Assembly (NCBI GenBank): GCA_933228895.1
Contig: OW121855.1
Coordinates: 49,180,698-49,244,697 of the forward strand
Direction: 5' to 3'
Origin: Platycnemis pennipes
Lineage: Eukaryota; Arthropoda; Insecta; Odonata; Platycnemididae
DNA: 64,000 bases
Part shown: positions 46,301 through 59,546 of the stretch, in pieces
Layout of the letters: the number at the start of each line of letters is the position of its first letter
How positions within the stretch are numbered: the first letter of the stretch is position 1
Made by a program: the position numbers and the translations under genes
Notes under the pieces: model-generated
Told to the model about the DNA's origin: nothing
The model's input: only the letters and a program-made list of their open reading frames with translations
The model's database searches: none

Positions 46301-47299
46301 GTAAAGAGGAATGGCTGGGAAAGATTTAACCGTTGAGGAGTGATTTGGGATTTCCTTAGTGTCTCTCACGCGCTAGCCCCACGATTCACAGCGCGGCCTT
46401 CTGGTGAAGGTTTTCGGATGAGAAACCAAAGTCCTTCCAGAGAATGTGGAGGACACATGGAATACGAACGTATAATTAACGCAATTCTCTCTGGGCTTCA
46501 CACCCAGGGGCTAAATTGGTACATATTTGATATTAAGTTCATCGAATTTTGTGGCATTTTTTCATTGGTGTTTTGTGCTTCTCAGTATCATCGGTTACCC
46601 AACCTTATCCACTTGTTGAGTGATTCACAAACTTATGTTTTTTTTTTAATGTGAGGGTATTTACCTATAGAGATATAATTATTTCCCAGAGTTATTTTAC
46701 TTCATACTTTTCTCTGATTGTATAGAGCTTGCTTTCTACCTTGGCTTGAGTCATTTACTTGTACGTCGTGTCTTAAAGAGTTGGTGCATAATAGGTAGGC
46801 GTATCCTTGTTTTGAACAATAATATTAGAGCGGCTTCTATCTCCTACCGAACTGTTGTTAAATTTTTCTTCCTTATGGAGCTATGTAAATGTGATGTAAC
46901 TTCGTCGAGAGGCAATTTCTCTCCGCGGAACGCTTTTGAATGTTGATGATGGTACGTGAACTGAATTATCGATGCATAAAATTGGTGAAATAATTTCTCC
47001 CACATCTGGTTATGACTCAAGTGGCAACGTTTCAGGCCCGTGGCAATAAAAAATTTAACATTTTGATAAAAATATGTATTCTTTGCTTTGTGTACCTATC
47101 TAAAAGTTTTGCAGCCGCCAAGAATTTAATAATTTCAATACCAGGCACTTCCATGGTCGTCATTTCAAATGAGAATGACTATCACACATGGAAAGAGGTA
47201 CCACCATATGATATGGTCAATTTTTAGTAAAGAAACTGGTTCCAAACCTATGAGGGATTTCGGGTCGAATTTATAAGTCTTGGATTCGCTGTTCCAATT

Positions 47300-47830
47300 A
47301 CGATACTACTCCTTCGCGGCCCATCTCTTGCTTGGGCTTTCGTGAATACAGGAGGACGGAGAAAGGCAGGAAACGGGTTGGAAGAAAGGAAGAGAAAGTG
47401 CGTGGGATGAATGCGGATGGCAGACGACGACGTGGGACAGACGGCGAGAAACAGTTACGATGGAGGAAAATAAGAAGCAAACGCACAGATACATGCCCTT
47501 TGGAAACGCAGTTGACAAGGCAGCTCGTGTCGGGATGGGCCGGCTTGGATGACGAGGGAAGTCGGGGACGTCGTTTAATAGAGGGCGAGGGATGGAGGTC
47601 TACCGCTGATGTAGACGGGGCTAGACGGGTTTTCTTCGGGAAAGGAGAGCGGGGCGCACCGGCGGGGTTGGGGAAGGTGGGATTTCTTGCCCTACTGACG
47701 AGGAGGTGGTACCCTCCCTTTGCCGTCACCGGGTCGTCCCAAGGACTTCCCGATTCCGAGAAAGGAAGCATTCCGAGGGCGCTTCCCGGTTAGCCGCTGT
47801 ATGATTGGATAGAGTCATCTCTCCAGACGT
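47300..47830. other. GC-rich block with ORFs on both strands
   Basis: ORFs of about 150 codons run on both strands (47298-47771 minus and 47332-47793 plus), produced by GC-rich sequence with few stops. Neither shows a domain that I know. It could hold an unrecognised exon, but there is no positive evidence. Confidence 0.35.
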
Positions 47831-49669
47831 CTCCGCTTGGCTGGGGTTAACGACTGTTTGGGGTTGAGTTATGATTATCGAAGGGGTGGCATATTGAGGA
47901 AATCTGATTAAACTGGCGATAATACTTGAAGGGGTGGGTTATCAAGTCTTTTGTCTCGTGAAACTTTTGAGGCGGATGTTTTTACGCATTCGTCAATGGT
48001 AGAAAATGATTCTTTGGAAGCACTCTGGGCTCGGCTCATTGAAATTGTATCGGAGGAAAACTGACTCTGATCCTATTTCTTGACTAATTTAGCGTTTATG
48101 TTTTTGAGTATTCGAGTTGGGGTTTCTTATTGGAGTTTTAATATTAAATAGACTGTGGTCACATTTTGAAAGGTGGTATCACAAGAAGTTGTCTAAGTTG
48201 CTTTGGTTAGTAGTTGTTATAAAGAAAAGAATTGAAGTTGAAAATGTCAGGAGCTCTTCATAGCAATATTGCTATTGCTATTCGTTATTTAGGTACAGTA
48301 AATTTTTGACGAAAAAAGAGGTCAAAAGTAGGAAAACTATCATGACAAAAGTCATGCGGGATGAAAGGAAAAATAACACAGTTGCTTCTCTTCAGAAGAG
48401 ATCCATGATGCCTTAGTAGTTATGTTAACCACTAACCAATATGGTTAAATATTTCATCCTTTTGCCCACTTGTCTTATAAAAACATTGGCTACGCTTATA
48501 AAATATCCGTCCGGTCATAACAAATATGGGCCTAATTTTACCCGCTATATTGCTGAAGCAAATAAGGTAGAGGACATTAAAGCTTTTTCAAAGAGGGAAA
48601 ATCATCAAAGCCAATTCCTGGGCGCTCTTCCGGAATTAAAAACATCCCGGCTTTTAGCTATATCTTTTAGTGATAAATGTAGTGGCTTGCAAATGAAGCA
48701 AAAACGGAAAAAACGAAGTTTTTTTGTGAGTTCTATTGATGACTTAATTTATTTGAAAATGTGTATTTACGTTATTTTAAAATTACTTCATCCGATTATT
48801 TAGCAAATCTAAAGTAAATTAAAGAGGTGTATTAAATTAGGGGGCATAAGTACGAATACAATGAAATATGATTATTCATGTTATGCTGTAATTTTAAACT
48901 TACTAAAATTTCCTCTGGAACGCCGACTTCTCGCGTGCACTACCGAGTTTGTTTTCACTTCCCGCTTTGTCACATTTTATGGTGGAATATCAACATGAGT
49001 AGAGGCTAGATTTGGCAGATGATCTCGAGACTTCCTGGTGATGGTTGTCACTACCTTGGAGAAATAGGAACACTCTGGTAGGTAGCTTACTGCTACTCCT
49101 GGTAAGCTAAATAATTCTTTTTTTTCAGTGCTAATTTTATTACTCCCGGATATTTTTATTTAATTCTTTATTTAGCATTTCTTTTTCTATGATGGCTAAC
49201 GTCATCCCGTCATCCCAGTGTTCTAGGATTCCCTCTCCCAAGGAAATTGCATTCAATTCTCCTTCCCCACGTTAATCCTCTTTGACATGTCCCTCTTCCA
49301 TTTGTCCACACCCGGATATCATTAGGGGATTGGTGGAGCCTCCGAATTTCACCGGAAGGAATGCCATCATATCATATTTGTGAACGTAGGGCTACCATTA
49401 CCATTCACAGTGCCTAAATGGTCATTAGTTTGTCCTCTTTGTTTTGGAGAAGGAAGAAAATTAATGTGAAGGAGAGTCGAAGGGATTTTGGAGAATTTAA
49501 GGAGAAAGATGGTGTAATCATGAAGCTGAGCGTTTGGAACGCCTAAAAAACGAATTTTTACTATAATTACTTATCTGAAATTCATAACATTGATTCCTAA
49601 TCCATAGACTCCTTGTAATGGAATGCGTGGCTTGAAATAAGAATTGTTTTGTAAATATAATATCCACGC

Positions 49670-49755
49670 TCGAGGCAAGACTCAAACCTGGGGCCCAATG
49701 TGTTATCTGGTAAGCGTGTTCCGTAACCCGAATACGACTGACACGGTGTGAAATT
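49670..49755 (-). repeat. degenerate tRNA-like SINE head
   Basis: The minus strand reads GTATTCGGGTTACGGAACAC, then ATTGGGCCCCAGGTTTGAGTCTTGCC. The last part resembles the B-box arm of the SINE at 15855 (GGGCCC, GGTTTGATTCCTGGC). No body was recognised. Confidence 0.5.
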
Positions 49756-52700
49756 GATTTAACAGCTACTCACAGACTTGTTAGTAATATCACGCTGAGA
49801 AATCGTCTGGAGTCGGAATTGCTAATGGCCTTGAATGTAATGATTAATCTTGAAAGGGGCTCACTCACTGGGTATGGGAACCCGACCCTCGTATGCACTC
49901 TCTTTTCGTCTCAGCGAAATAGGACAACGTCGCTCAAATTTTGCGTCTCATATGGCTGTATTTCTGACGGTAAATAGGTTTCAAATAGGTCACAGTTATT
50001 TAATAGAGATTTTACGTCGTCGCCGTGGCGAGAAATTCTTCTATAATGGGGTCACAGTGAATGAAGATTTAGGTAAAAGGCAAATTTATTTGGCATATTT
50101 TGCCTTTATTCAGTGAACCTGAAAGTAAAACAATACTCACTTGTGCTTTCAACAACCAGCGGGGGAAACTTTCACCGTGGAATATCTAATTTCTAGCCAT
50201 TACAATGGTGTCATTTTGATCTTCTTTTGTTGACTCAAGACAGGATTTGTGGATACGACAATACTTCTACTTCTTAGCCTTGCTTCTGAGTATACGAAGG
50301 ATCATATATGCGTATGGATGGGGAATTTATTGACATATTAGGTAGATTTAAAGGTTTACCTCGTGTATTCACCCCTTAGAATTATATTTTCGATTTCTCT
50401 TTGGAATAACTTTTCCTCTAATGCGTTTATTTGATTCCCAACTTTCTCCGATAGCATCACACTACCATTGGTCTTATTATTTTCTTTGCTTTCACCGGCG
50501 TAACAATCGTAAAACAGCTGATTTCGTACTTTTATATCTGTAGCTCGTTATATTGAAAATGCCTTGCAAAAGTCAGCACTGTCTCTCTCACTCCCTAGTT
50601 TTTTTATTCTAGTTTTCCCCTGTTCAAGTAACGTATAGACTGAAGATACGTTGCATTATATACTTCTTTGCTAAAAATTATGGAACTTGTGATGATAGAG
50701 CTGTTTCTACACCCTTGGTTTAGAGCATTCCTAAACATTCATCCTATAGCATGAGGGTGGAGGCGTATTTCATGGTTATTTGGTTTATGACAGAAGATGC
50801 CCTCGAATATAATTTTAATGTGTTATAGAATAGAAACCTCAAAAAAGTACGATTGAAATTATTGTTCTGATGTGGGATTATACTCATTCCTTGAAAATAA
50901 GTGGTGTATGGATTCGTTATCCTTCATGGATCATCACGCATGTCACTTACTCTCAGATGTACCTGAGGATTTGAATTTAGATTGTTTGTCTACTTATAGC
51001 ACAATATTTTGCCACCGGAACTGTCTCAAGTACAAAATCAAGTCTCTGTGCTGCACTGCCTTCATAAAACGTATACAAAATATCATTTGATGACTTCCGT
51101 GGAGTATTCGTCTGGAAAAACCATTTATTTCATAACCTGAAATGTCATTCGCCAATCAGAATGTATTTAACGCATAGTCGTTTATACTTGTAGCCGCGAA
51201 ATGATACGATTAACTATGCAAAATGATAGGATTAAGCATGCTGCCACACACTCTTGCAATGGCTTGCAGGGTATTACGTAGATGTGGATGAATGATCTAA
51301 ATTTCGATAAATCTTGCGTATTAACCCTTATTAAAATCTAGGTGAATTATTAATATTCATTGAAAGCAGCCCCCACTTATGAGTTCTATTGCTCCTTTCG
51401 AATTAGGAATGCTTGACAGGTCTTAGTTGAAAGGAACTAAAGCTAGACTTTGAACTATCGAATTCTGAGTAAATTGTATCAATTCAAACAGCCTTGTAAA
51501 CAGCTTTCCGTTGAAGTCGATAAATTGGATTCTGGAATGACATTGCCATCTACCTCCTTCATTGCGAATAGCGCTCACGTTCCGTGGTCTTTTTTTTTTA
51601 GCATGAATGGATTTCATATTGCGATGGAGTGTGTGCGCTCGGTTGAAAGTCCTAGGGGACGGCATTTTTTTGGCGTTTTCTAGCGTCGGGTAAGTCAGCA
51701 CGGAATTTTATTTGCATTGAAGCCGATGGCTGAAAGCCCTTTAACTTCTAATCGTAAATTCACATATTTTAACGCGTTTAAACTGTTTCTGCACTGCACG
51801 CCAACTTTCATGTACGTTTCAACTAACAATCATAGAAGCCAGTGCTATCCATCTGGTTTTGGAGGCCATTATTATGGAAACATCTGGTATTTGTGTTGAT
51901 CTGCGGTTCAAAGATTTGTTTTCTCTTTCGGGCAATTATCAATGAGCATACGTATCACTAGTATTATTTCACACTTCTGTCATTTGCATTCTGTCCTTGT
52001 GTTTTACGAGAAGTTTAGATTTTAAGAGTGTTTCAAATACCTTACTGTGCTAATATGTTACACTTTACGAGTGTGTTGGATTCGCAAGCAGGTATCGGGA
52101 TGCAAACATCGGCACGAAACGGCGTCCGAAACCTCGTTACTTAAATCACAATGTTTGAGGCAACAGCCATTGTACCAATAGCAAAAAGCACGGACAAAAT
52201 AAGAGAGATGGAATAGGGTAATGGAGTGAATGTGTTTTGAATCATAATTTGGAGGTCGCTGTGCAATCGCAAATATGAAATCTTATTAAAGTGTTTGTGT
52301 GAAAGGCATTGGATACTTCCTCAGAACGAGATTAAGACGCCGTGCATTGGTACCACCGTGCAATATTCCCACATAAAATTCCCATCCTCTAGGTAAGTTA
52401 CCGGAGAAATCGTAATTACAAAGGGAAATATGTTCTTCAAGAAGCTACGTGTTTTGATTAATGACTGGAAAACTCTTTGGAGTTACTCTGTAATAAAATT
52501 GAGCATACCTGATGTTGACGAAAATGGATATTACATTTCCATAGGATACGTAACCAAAACGTTATATACCATCAGTATTGATTGAAGTTTCTCTTTCGCG
52601 GAATCCCCATGTATTCTCGTGTACATGCTGTAGTTCTCTGGGTTCTGCTAAGCATTAGTTGTATGATGACGTTTTACATGCAAGGAAATACATCCTCTGA

Positions 52701-53363
52701 TCAGGAAGCAATGCCGTATCCATGTGCACATACGCATATAAATATGCATCATCTTCAATTGGAATCCTACACTTTCTAATTGTTTAATTCTTTGACGGCG
52801 TATCCTGCTGTTGCGAAACGCTGTTATGTAAATAATAATTTTCAGCAGAAGACCTCGAGAAACAAGAACTACATCAGTATCACCACCACGAAAGTCTTCT
52901 GCAGAAAATTTGAAATCTCATTCCATGAATTTATCCCTTGTAATGTCTTAATATTCGCAGTACTACATTTGAGTTTTATGGCAAGTAACAGCTCTTTACT
53001 TCAATTCACACTATGATCGTGGCACTAATTTTTTCGTTCGATTGCTTAGCTTAGCATAGTGTTCGACACCGTGAAGATAATTATCCTTCCCTCCGGGTGA
53101 CACATCAGCTTCACATCTTTTCTTGTGCTACAGACTGCATTCCTCTTCTCGTCGTTTTGAACTGAGTTTCATTTTCAGCAAGGATTCTCTGAAAATAAAA
53201 GCCTCCCTCCACCGTCCGTGGCTGCCGACGTTGTGAGAGTATTTCGAAGAGATAGATGCCTTGCGATTCTTTCCCATGCTCCTTTCGTTTCAAACTCCCT
53301 GGAAATCTTTTCCGAAGCTCTGGTTTTGTTACTGCCCGAAGTAAATTGAAAGGCATGACTTAC

Positions 53364-53627
53364 CCCGATGTGCTGTCCCTCCACGAACAGCTGCGGAAGT
53401 GACGGAGAGGTGGAATGAGGCGAGCCATCTCCCGACGATGAATTCCCCAAGCGCCTCTGTATCTCCTCCCGCACCGCGACGCTGGTGGACGCGTCCCTCT
53501 CCTCGAACGGCACCAGCAAGGTGCGAAGGATCTGCTTGACTCTGAGACATTTGTGGAAGGTTCGTCGGACCACGCCCATCGAAGTCGTGTAGAGCACAAC
53601 CTTCCCACGTTCCTTGTCCCGGTATCC
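53364..53627 (-). CDS. GRXCR1: GRXCR1 homologue, glutaredoxin-like exon
   Basis: A 264-bp exon (88 codons, phase 0 at both ends) encodes GYRDKERGKVVLYTTSMGVV, then KCLRVKQILRTLLVPFEERD, then LPQLFVEGQHIG. The acceptor is CTGTATTCCGCAG|GGA and the donor GGG|GTAAGT. YTTSMGVVR replaces the CPYC redox centre of ordinary glutaredoxins, the hallmark of GRXCR proteins, which are not classical redox enzymes. Compared with the family as I remember it, about 14 extra residues rich in S and G (GNSSSGDGSPHSTS) sit between the helix ending EEIQRRL and the LPQLFVEG strand. Upstream, the N-terminal region of the protein is not visible between 53628 and 64000. Confidence 0.96.
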
Positions 53628-55449
53628 CTGCGGAATACAGAGGTTGGGATTAGTGGCCAATCCAAACATGAATATTCAAGGTTGATTCAAAACTCTCTAT
53701 CGGGCTAAGATTAATCACACGATGAAGTCATGAGGTTGGCAATCCTTGGAGTGTTTAGCTGGAACAAATGCAGAACGTGATTGCGCGTAAAATGATGTGG
53801 AAAATCGAATCCTGCTTTTGGCGTATTAAACTAATAAAATTACTGCAAAGGCAAAAAATTAATAATTATTCGTAAATTAGTTGGAAAAGTAAGCCAACAC
53901 CGCTAGTATAAGCTTTATACAAGGTAGTTCTTATGTGCATAACAAAAATATTTTTGATATGCTGCCAAAAAAATATATTTCCTTTCGTATTTTGAATTTA
54001 GTATGGAATTATATTAGTTAGAATTTTAGTAATTGCTGTTGTTCCTAAGATTTAAATTAATCACAAACAAGCAATAAAACTAAAAATTAAAACAGTAATG
54101 ACCAATATTGCTGTCGATGAACTATATACTTATAGGGTTATGCTTGCACATAAGTTCATCAGTTATTTACGAAGCAATTTCAATTTAAATAGGTATAGAT
54201 CAGAATATGCTGACTCTAATTATTTTAATGCAGATTATTTGTGGAATTATAATGGCTGTATTGCTAAAAAAACTATATAAAAACTAAATTGGCTGTATTG
54301 CTCTTGTCATTCAACGGCGTTACACTGTACGCAGTCTTAAAAATACATTTTTTTATGTTTACGTTAATCACCAGGTTTAATAAAGGGGCTTAAGAAATCA
54401 ATTCACCCCGGTCGAGAGAAGTCCTATATGTTATTCTTAGAAATATTATAATTTTGGACTCGTTTCTTCGTTAATATTACAAACCTTCTGCTTTGTGGAA
54501 ATATTTTCTTAGCTGTATTTTATCAACACTTGACCAATCACGGTACTTTACTGCACCCATCAAGACAATATTATTTGCCAAAACAATGCTTAGGCTATTT
54601 TTTATGATATTTGTACGACAAATGTCCTCAAAGTTTGAAATATTTATTACATTACCTCAAATAATTAATGAAAGAGTTTCATTTACTGAATACAGAAAAT
54701 TCGTCAGTGTTCATACCTGTGTGCGTTTTAAAATTTCAAGCTCAAATCTGTTGCTCGGGAAGAATTTTTTACTTGAGTTTATTTCCATTTTCAATTTTCT
54801 ATGTACATTTAAGCTATTGCACGTGAAACCATGTTGTGAACTACAAAAAACAAGGAGGATGTAAATACAGATAGTAATCATAGCAACGTGGATAAACAGG
54901 TTCCCATAGTGCGCATAGTACTTTTCACGTGTTATCAGAGGCCACCTCATTTTTGTTGCGTTTATTTCGCCTTTTTGGTTTTAAGGATCTTGCATATGAT
55001 TATATATGGACAATGAAAAGTGTATTTAAATAGATTTATGACTCATTCACTTGTTGTTATTTTCTATTTATAAGAAGTCACTAAGAATACTGTTAGTGTC
55101 AAATTACGATCAATCGTTATTTCTTTTAGGAATCTGATAGTTATTAGAAATGTTGGTATATTGGTGACACAGGTTATTTTTGTTTTTGCACCGAGAGGCG
55201 TTATTTGCGACTATATTCATGGAAGTGGTCATATGCTTATCACAGGATTGAGACTAGTGACTCAAGCATGAGCTAAGGTATAGTTAAACGACGAAGTTCA
55301 TTTTTACCTTGGCCAATGCCAATTATTTCAGCTCGGATCTTGGGAAAGCTGAGGTTTGATCACTGCGTTCTGAACTGCGGTCAGTGCGTTTCTAAAGAGT
55401 CAAAGGATGTCGGTAACGTCGCGTCTTAGCGATGTCGAAATCGCGTAAG
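53628..55449. other. presumed upstream GRXCR1 intron sequence, nothing recognised
   Basis: AT-rich. The acceptor at 53628-53640 shows that an upstream exon must exist on the minus strand, but none can be identified here. Confidence 0.45.
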
Positions 55450-55650
55450 AACCCATGATCTCGTTGATAAAGGTCAATAACACCTCATCGGTATCTGCAG
55501 ATTACGTGTTTCATTAGGATTTTCCGCATTTATTGTGGTACCTATATGCTTCCACACTAATTCTTGTCATCGACGTCTTGGCGTATAATATATTAAGAAT
55601 ATAATTTGGTGTGCACTTACTTTGAGTGTAGTTTGATAATTCATTATGTT
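55450..55650 (+). repeat. recent local duplication, copy 1
   Basis: A 201-bp unit beginning aacccatgatctcgttgat, repeated at 55680-55881 with only one inserted T and two substitutions. The two copies are separated by 29 bp. Confidence 0.95.
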
Positions 55651-55679
55651 ATTATGTTGTTCTCCGATATGCAGAGAAC

Positions 55680-55881
55680 AACCCATGATCTCGTTGATAA
55701 AGGTCAATAACACCTCATCGGTATCTGCAGATTACGTGTTTCATTAGGATTTTCCGCATTTATTGTGGTACCTATATGCTTCCACACTAATTCTTTGTCA
55801 TCGACGTCTTGGCGTATAATATATTAAGAATATACTTTGGTGTGCACTCACTTTGAGTGTAGTTTGATAATTCATTATGTT
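55680..55881 (+). repeat. recent local duplication, copy 2
   Basis: About 98.5% identical to 55450-55650. It contains no ORF. Its recency or a sequence-assembly origin should be considered. Confidence 0.95.
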
Positions 55882-57950
55882 GCTTAAAATTCCTTTTTTA
55901 CTTTATTTATTTCACCAGTTTCTCGGTGATTTATTGCTTAAGCATTCCCTTCTATCAAATAATTTACGAAATGTGCCAGTGAAAATTTCTTTATTTCGGT
56001 AACTTGACGTGTAACGAGTAGAAACCATTTATTAGGTAATCATATTTGGCTGCTTCGCCGATTCGCCATGCGGAGTCTTTGGAACTTCATTCTCTCATTA
56101 TTTAAGATTTAAAAACTCCCGTCTGAAAACTCAGAAAAAGAAAAAATAATTACGCATTAAATAATTTACGAGAATATTTTTGAATTACTAATCGCGTGAT
56201 TCTAGACTCGTATTCAGCTTAATGGCTATCAAACATCTGTGCATTCATCATTATCCTTTCTCTCAATTTAATTGTTGATGTTCAGAGTCGGCAAGAATTT
56301 CAGTAACGCCTCGGGTGATCGATGATTAGATTTCTTGTCTTCTCAACATTTCAGTCTCATAATCTACCACTAGCGGTATGTAATTAGGAAACCTATGGAG
56401 TTCGGCCAACGTGAAGCCGTAAACTAATTTCCTGGAGGTCATTCTTCCCAATTAAGTTTTAAAAGACTTTCGGAGGTGAAGGGGAAAATGTAGAAGGACG
56501 AATTTGATATCTCTCAGGGCCTTGAACTTGGGTCCTCAAGAAATCGTCAGCACAGTCTCCGGTCACTGATAGGAGACTGAGTATCTCAAGGGTTTTTGAA
56601 CATTTTAAAAGTCATAGTACCTTAAAAAAGTCGTTTCACTATCACCACGTAGTTTTAATGTCTAAACACACTGTCTTTCAGATAAAAATCTGAAGTGGAC
56701 CTACGAGCATGTAGACTGTGTTCAACCGGAGTTAACGTGTATATATAACTTGCTAGACGCAATGCATTTGTACTATCTAGAGATAAGTAAGATTTTGTTT
56801 AAACCATGTAAAATTCCATCTTCTTAGCCTCGTAATTTGTACACTTTCAACTCATAGATCCTTATCGCGTGATGGTAAATCATTTTTCTGAACCTGGTGA
56901 ACACTGCTACGTTTCTTTAGTCACTGCAGAGCTTAGGGCAGGGAACTGCCTTTTTCTTATTATTGTGTTGCTTCACTTTCTTCTTGTAACTACTTCCTGT
57001 AAACCACTGTGATTCTGAGCAATTGTATATATTTCAGCGGAGCTACTACTTTCATTGGACCTATGATAAATTTTGGTCATAATGTAACTGAAACTTTGTT
57101 TTTATGTTGGATACTATAAAATTAAGTGAAATTTAGAAAATATTAATTGAAACATTTTTTTAATGAAATTTCTTTTCATCTTTTTCTCTTTCTTGGTGCA
57201 TTGTTGAAGTTGATACATTAAAATGGCATTCTTATTTCCAGTTAAATTCAAAATTAGGTATAAATAGGGCTTTTTAAAGGAACGAAATTAAACGAAACAC
57301 GAAATAATTGGAGAATGTTGAATTCATTTCAGGAAAGCGTATTTGAAGGGAAATGAACCAGTGGAAAAATAGTTATCAAATTTCATAAGCTTTTGTTTTT
57401 GTTCCTTCCTCATAGAATTATTTTGTTTCTTTACCGTGGAGTGCTCGAATATTCTCAATTTTCAGTAGGGATGGATATGCATTGATTGTAAATGGCAGAT
57501 ATGTGCCACTCAGAGTCCAAGTTTCAAAGTGCCATTGATAATTCCCTCAAACTATGCGGTAGAGCGAAAGCGGAAATTTGAAGCACAAGGTTGGTTACAA
57601 CAGTCGAAATGGTAATTTTCAACACAATTCTAAGCCCAATGTGAGCCACATTTACTTTGTCGCGCCATGACGTTATTTAAGGGTATTAATTGCATCAACG
57701 CCTCAGTTATAAAATGCGTCAGGTGTCGGCATCTTATCTTTATGTTACTTCTTCATTCTGAGATTGCCTCTATTTTCCTATGCATGTTTTAACATTTCCA
57801 TCTTATAAAATAATACATGACTTCTCATGCTACTCAAAACGCCAGCATTTTTATCCTTCTCGTAAATATATTATTTGTTAATCAATTTTGTATCATTTAA
57901 TAGATATTTAATTCTTAAAGTGATTTTTCATGCAACATTTAGAAACATGC
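55882..57950. other. non-coding stretch, nothing recognised
   Basis: AT-rich, no ORF of note and no repeat with clear termini. Confidence 0.4.
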
Positions 57951-58009
57951 GATGTTTTTCTATAGATGATGATTTTTCGCTACGAAAAATTATCTATAGA
58001 AAAATCATC
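57951..58009. repeat. 59-nt imperfect hairpin, 3-nt loop
   Basis: Left arm 57951-57979 (gatgtttttctatagat, gatgatttttcg) and right arm 57983-58009 (cgaaaaattatctataga, aaaatcatc), with one 3-nt bulge. Compact and AT-rich. Confidence 0.8.
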
Positions 58010-59517
58010 ATCACGAAAAATCAAAAGTAGGTATTAACATTGAAACCCGGTTCGAAGTAAAAACTATTATTTTGTGGAAAATTGCATGGATTTTATTTCA
58101 GTATGAACAAATTCCGCTCGATTTCGCAAAAATCCTCGGATTTTACACGTAGTAGTTATCTGTGTAGTTCATGGCCACTAAATATTCATTGCTGGTTGAG
58201 ATTACGATTTATTTTAATTTTCTCAGTACAGTGTGGTATGATAATGTACGATTATTCATCTGTATCCGCGACACTTCTCCTTGCATATAAATGCCTTCTT
58301 AAAAGTCCTAGAGTGAGAGTTTCTAGTGCGTGAAAGCAATGTTTGTCACAATGTCTATCTTAAGAAGCAAATCATCCGAGAGAACGTTTTTAGCCTAGTA
58401 TAAAAGTGAGCAGTTGATTCGTGATTTCCGGATTTTTAATGAATTGTTATTATACCCTATGTCTTCCTAAATTCTTTCAGTCCTTTTTCGAAACCGGTTG
58501 AAGATATTGGACGTGCAACGGGAAGAATTTCTGATTTATTTCCAGTTTTTCCGTGGGCTGCGATTAATGAATTCCTAACTAATTTGAGCGAGAATCGATA
58601 CAATGCGGCGTGCTTTGTTGTGAATACCTTGTTTATCGGTATCTGGGCCCGTTGGCGTCGATGTTTCCTCTCTCGGCGCCGGAAAAAAAAGAATCTCTCT
58701 TTGAGGACAATCATTTCCAAATACCCCAGTAACATCCCTTACCCCGTTGCTAACGTCTCCTCGCACTACTTCCCGTGATCGTCGAAATGTAATCATTCAC
58801 AGTCAGATGCGTCCATTTATTGGGATACTTCCTAGTTGGACGTCTGAAATCATCTTTTCAAGCCCTTAGTCCGCGCCTTACACCGAATGTTTGAAGCTAA
58901 CCATTTCCCCCCCTCCTGAAAACGGCATAAAGTCCGTTAGCTTCTCCTCCACCGGGAGGGGTTAAAAAAACTTTTAATGGATCGTACCCGGCATTCATCG
59001 TTCCTACGATCACATCTTTGTGCCGTGCAATCCAGGCCACTCGCGAACCGCGCATTCTTCAGGCTCTCCCTACTCCATCTAAATCAGCTGCTCTCCTATC
59101 CGCGCGGAAGCAATTCAACTCGCCTTTTGAAATATTTGCCTCGTTCTGTCGAAAAATGCGTATCACGTCCTTTCCTCCGGCCTGAGCTGCGATACTATTC
59201 AGGTTCGTGGTATATTTAATAGCGCTTAGCCTCTCTCTCTATCTCTCTGTCTCTCTGGAGCCATCACATACCACAGAAGCACCCCGTTTATTATTACGGT
59301 TTTATGCCGTTTCCATTAACCGTGCTGACCAATCCCCCAGCCTAATTATGGGATTCCAGGAAAATACCAGCTAGGCCAGGGGATCTTAGGGCGTGGAAGT
59401 GGGTCATTAGTTTAATAGTCCTCCGACACATTTGTGTACATTCTGTCCATTCAGTATTGATGACTGTGTTCCGGAGTGCAATATCAAGTAGATGGACTCC
59501 TGGAGTCATCACATCAC
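58010..59517. other. non-coding stretch with GC-richer part 58.6-59.2 kb
   Basis: Contains a (CT)n-rich run at 59231-59258 and several short ORFs with no recognised domain. A candidate place for a missing upstream GRXCR1 exon, but nothing supports it. Confidence 0.35.
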
Positions 59518-59546
59518 ATGCGCAACCTACTTTCGAGGTTGCGCAT
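59518..59546. repeat. 11-bp perfect hairpin
   Basis: ATGCGCAACCT, 7-nt loop, AGGTTGCGCAT. No bacterial-type context, function unknown. Confidence 0.85.

Larger units (their letters stand above)
26416..53363 (-). other. GRXCR1: GRXCR1 large intron (26,948 bp)
   Basis: Bounded by donor GGG|GTAAGT at 53364/53363 and acceptor TTTCTAG|GAT at 26416/26415, phase 0. Coding continuity across it needs no further exon. It contains two LINE 3' ends (38075 and 38371), degenerate SINE heads (about 33830 and 49670), a foldback hairpin (42339-42560), a hairpin at 35520-35557, and GC-rich blocks at about 37.0, 39.3-40.1, 40.8-41.1, 43.4-43.7, 45.9-46.3 and 47.3-47.8 kb. The remainder (about 26.4-33.8, 34-35.5, 48-49.6 and 50-53.3 kb) is AT-rich with nothing I recognise. 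Confidence 0.9.

Noticed and set aside
47298..47793. ORFs of about 155 codons on both strands
   Set aside because: They overlap each other in a GC-rich block with no recognisable family. The GRXCR1 coding chain does not need them.
59366..59389. Sequence CCAGCTAGGCCAGGGGATCT resembling the CCCAGCTAGCACAGGGGAT terminus
   Set aside because: The match is imperfect and no inverted partner was found nearby, so it is probably chance or a solo fragment.
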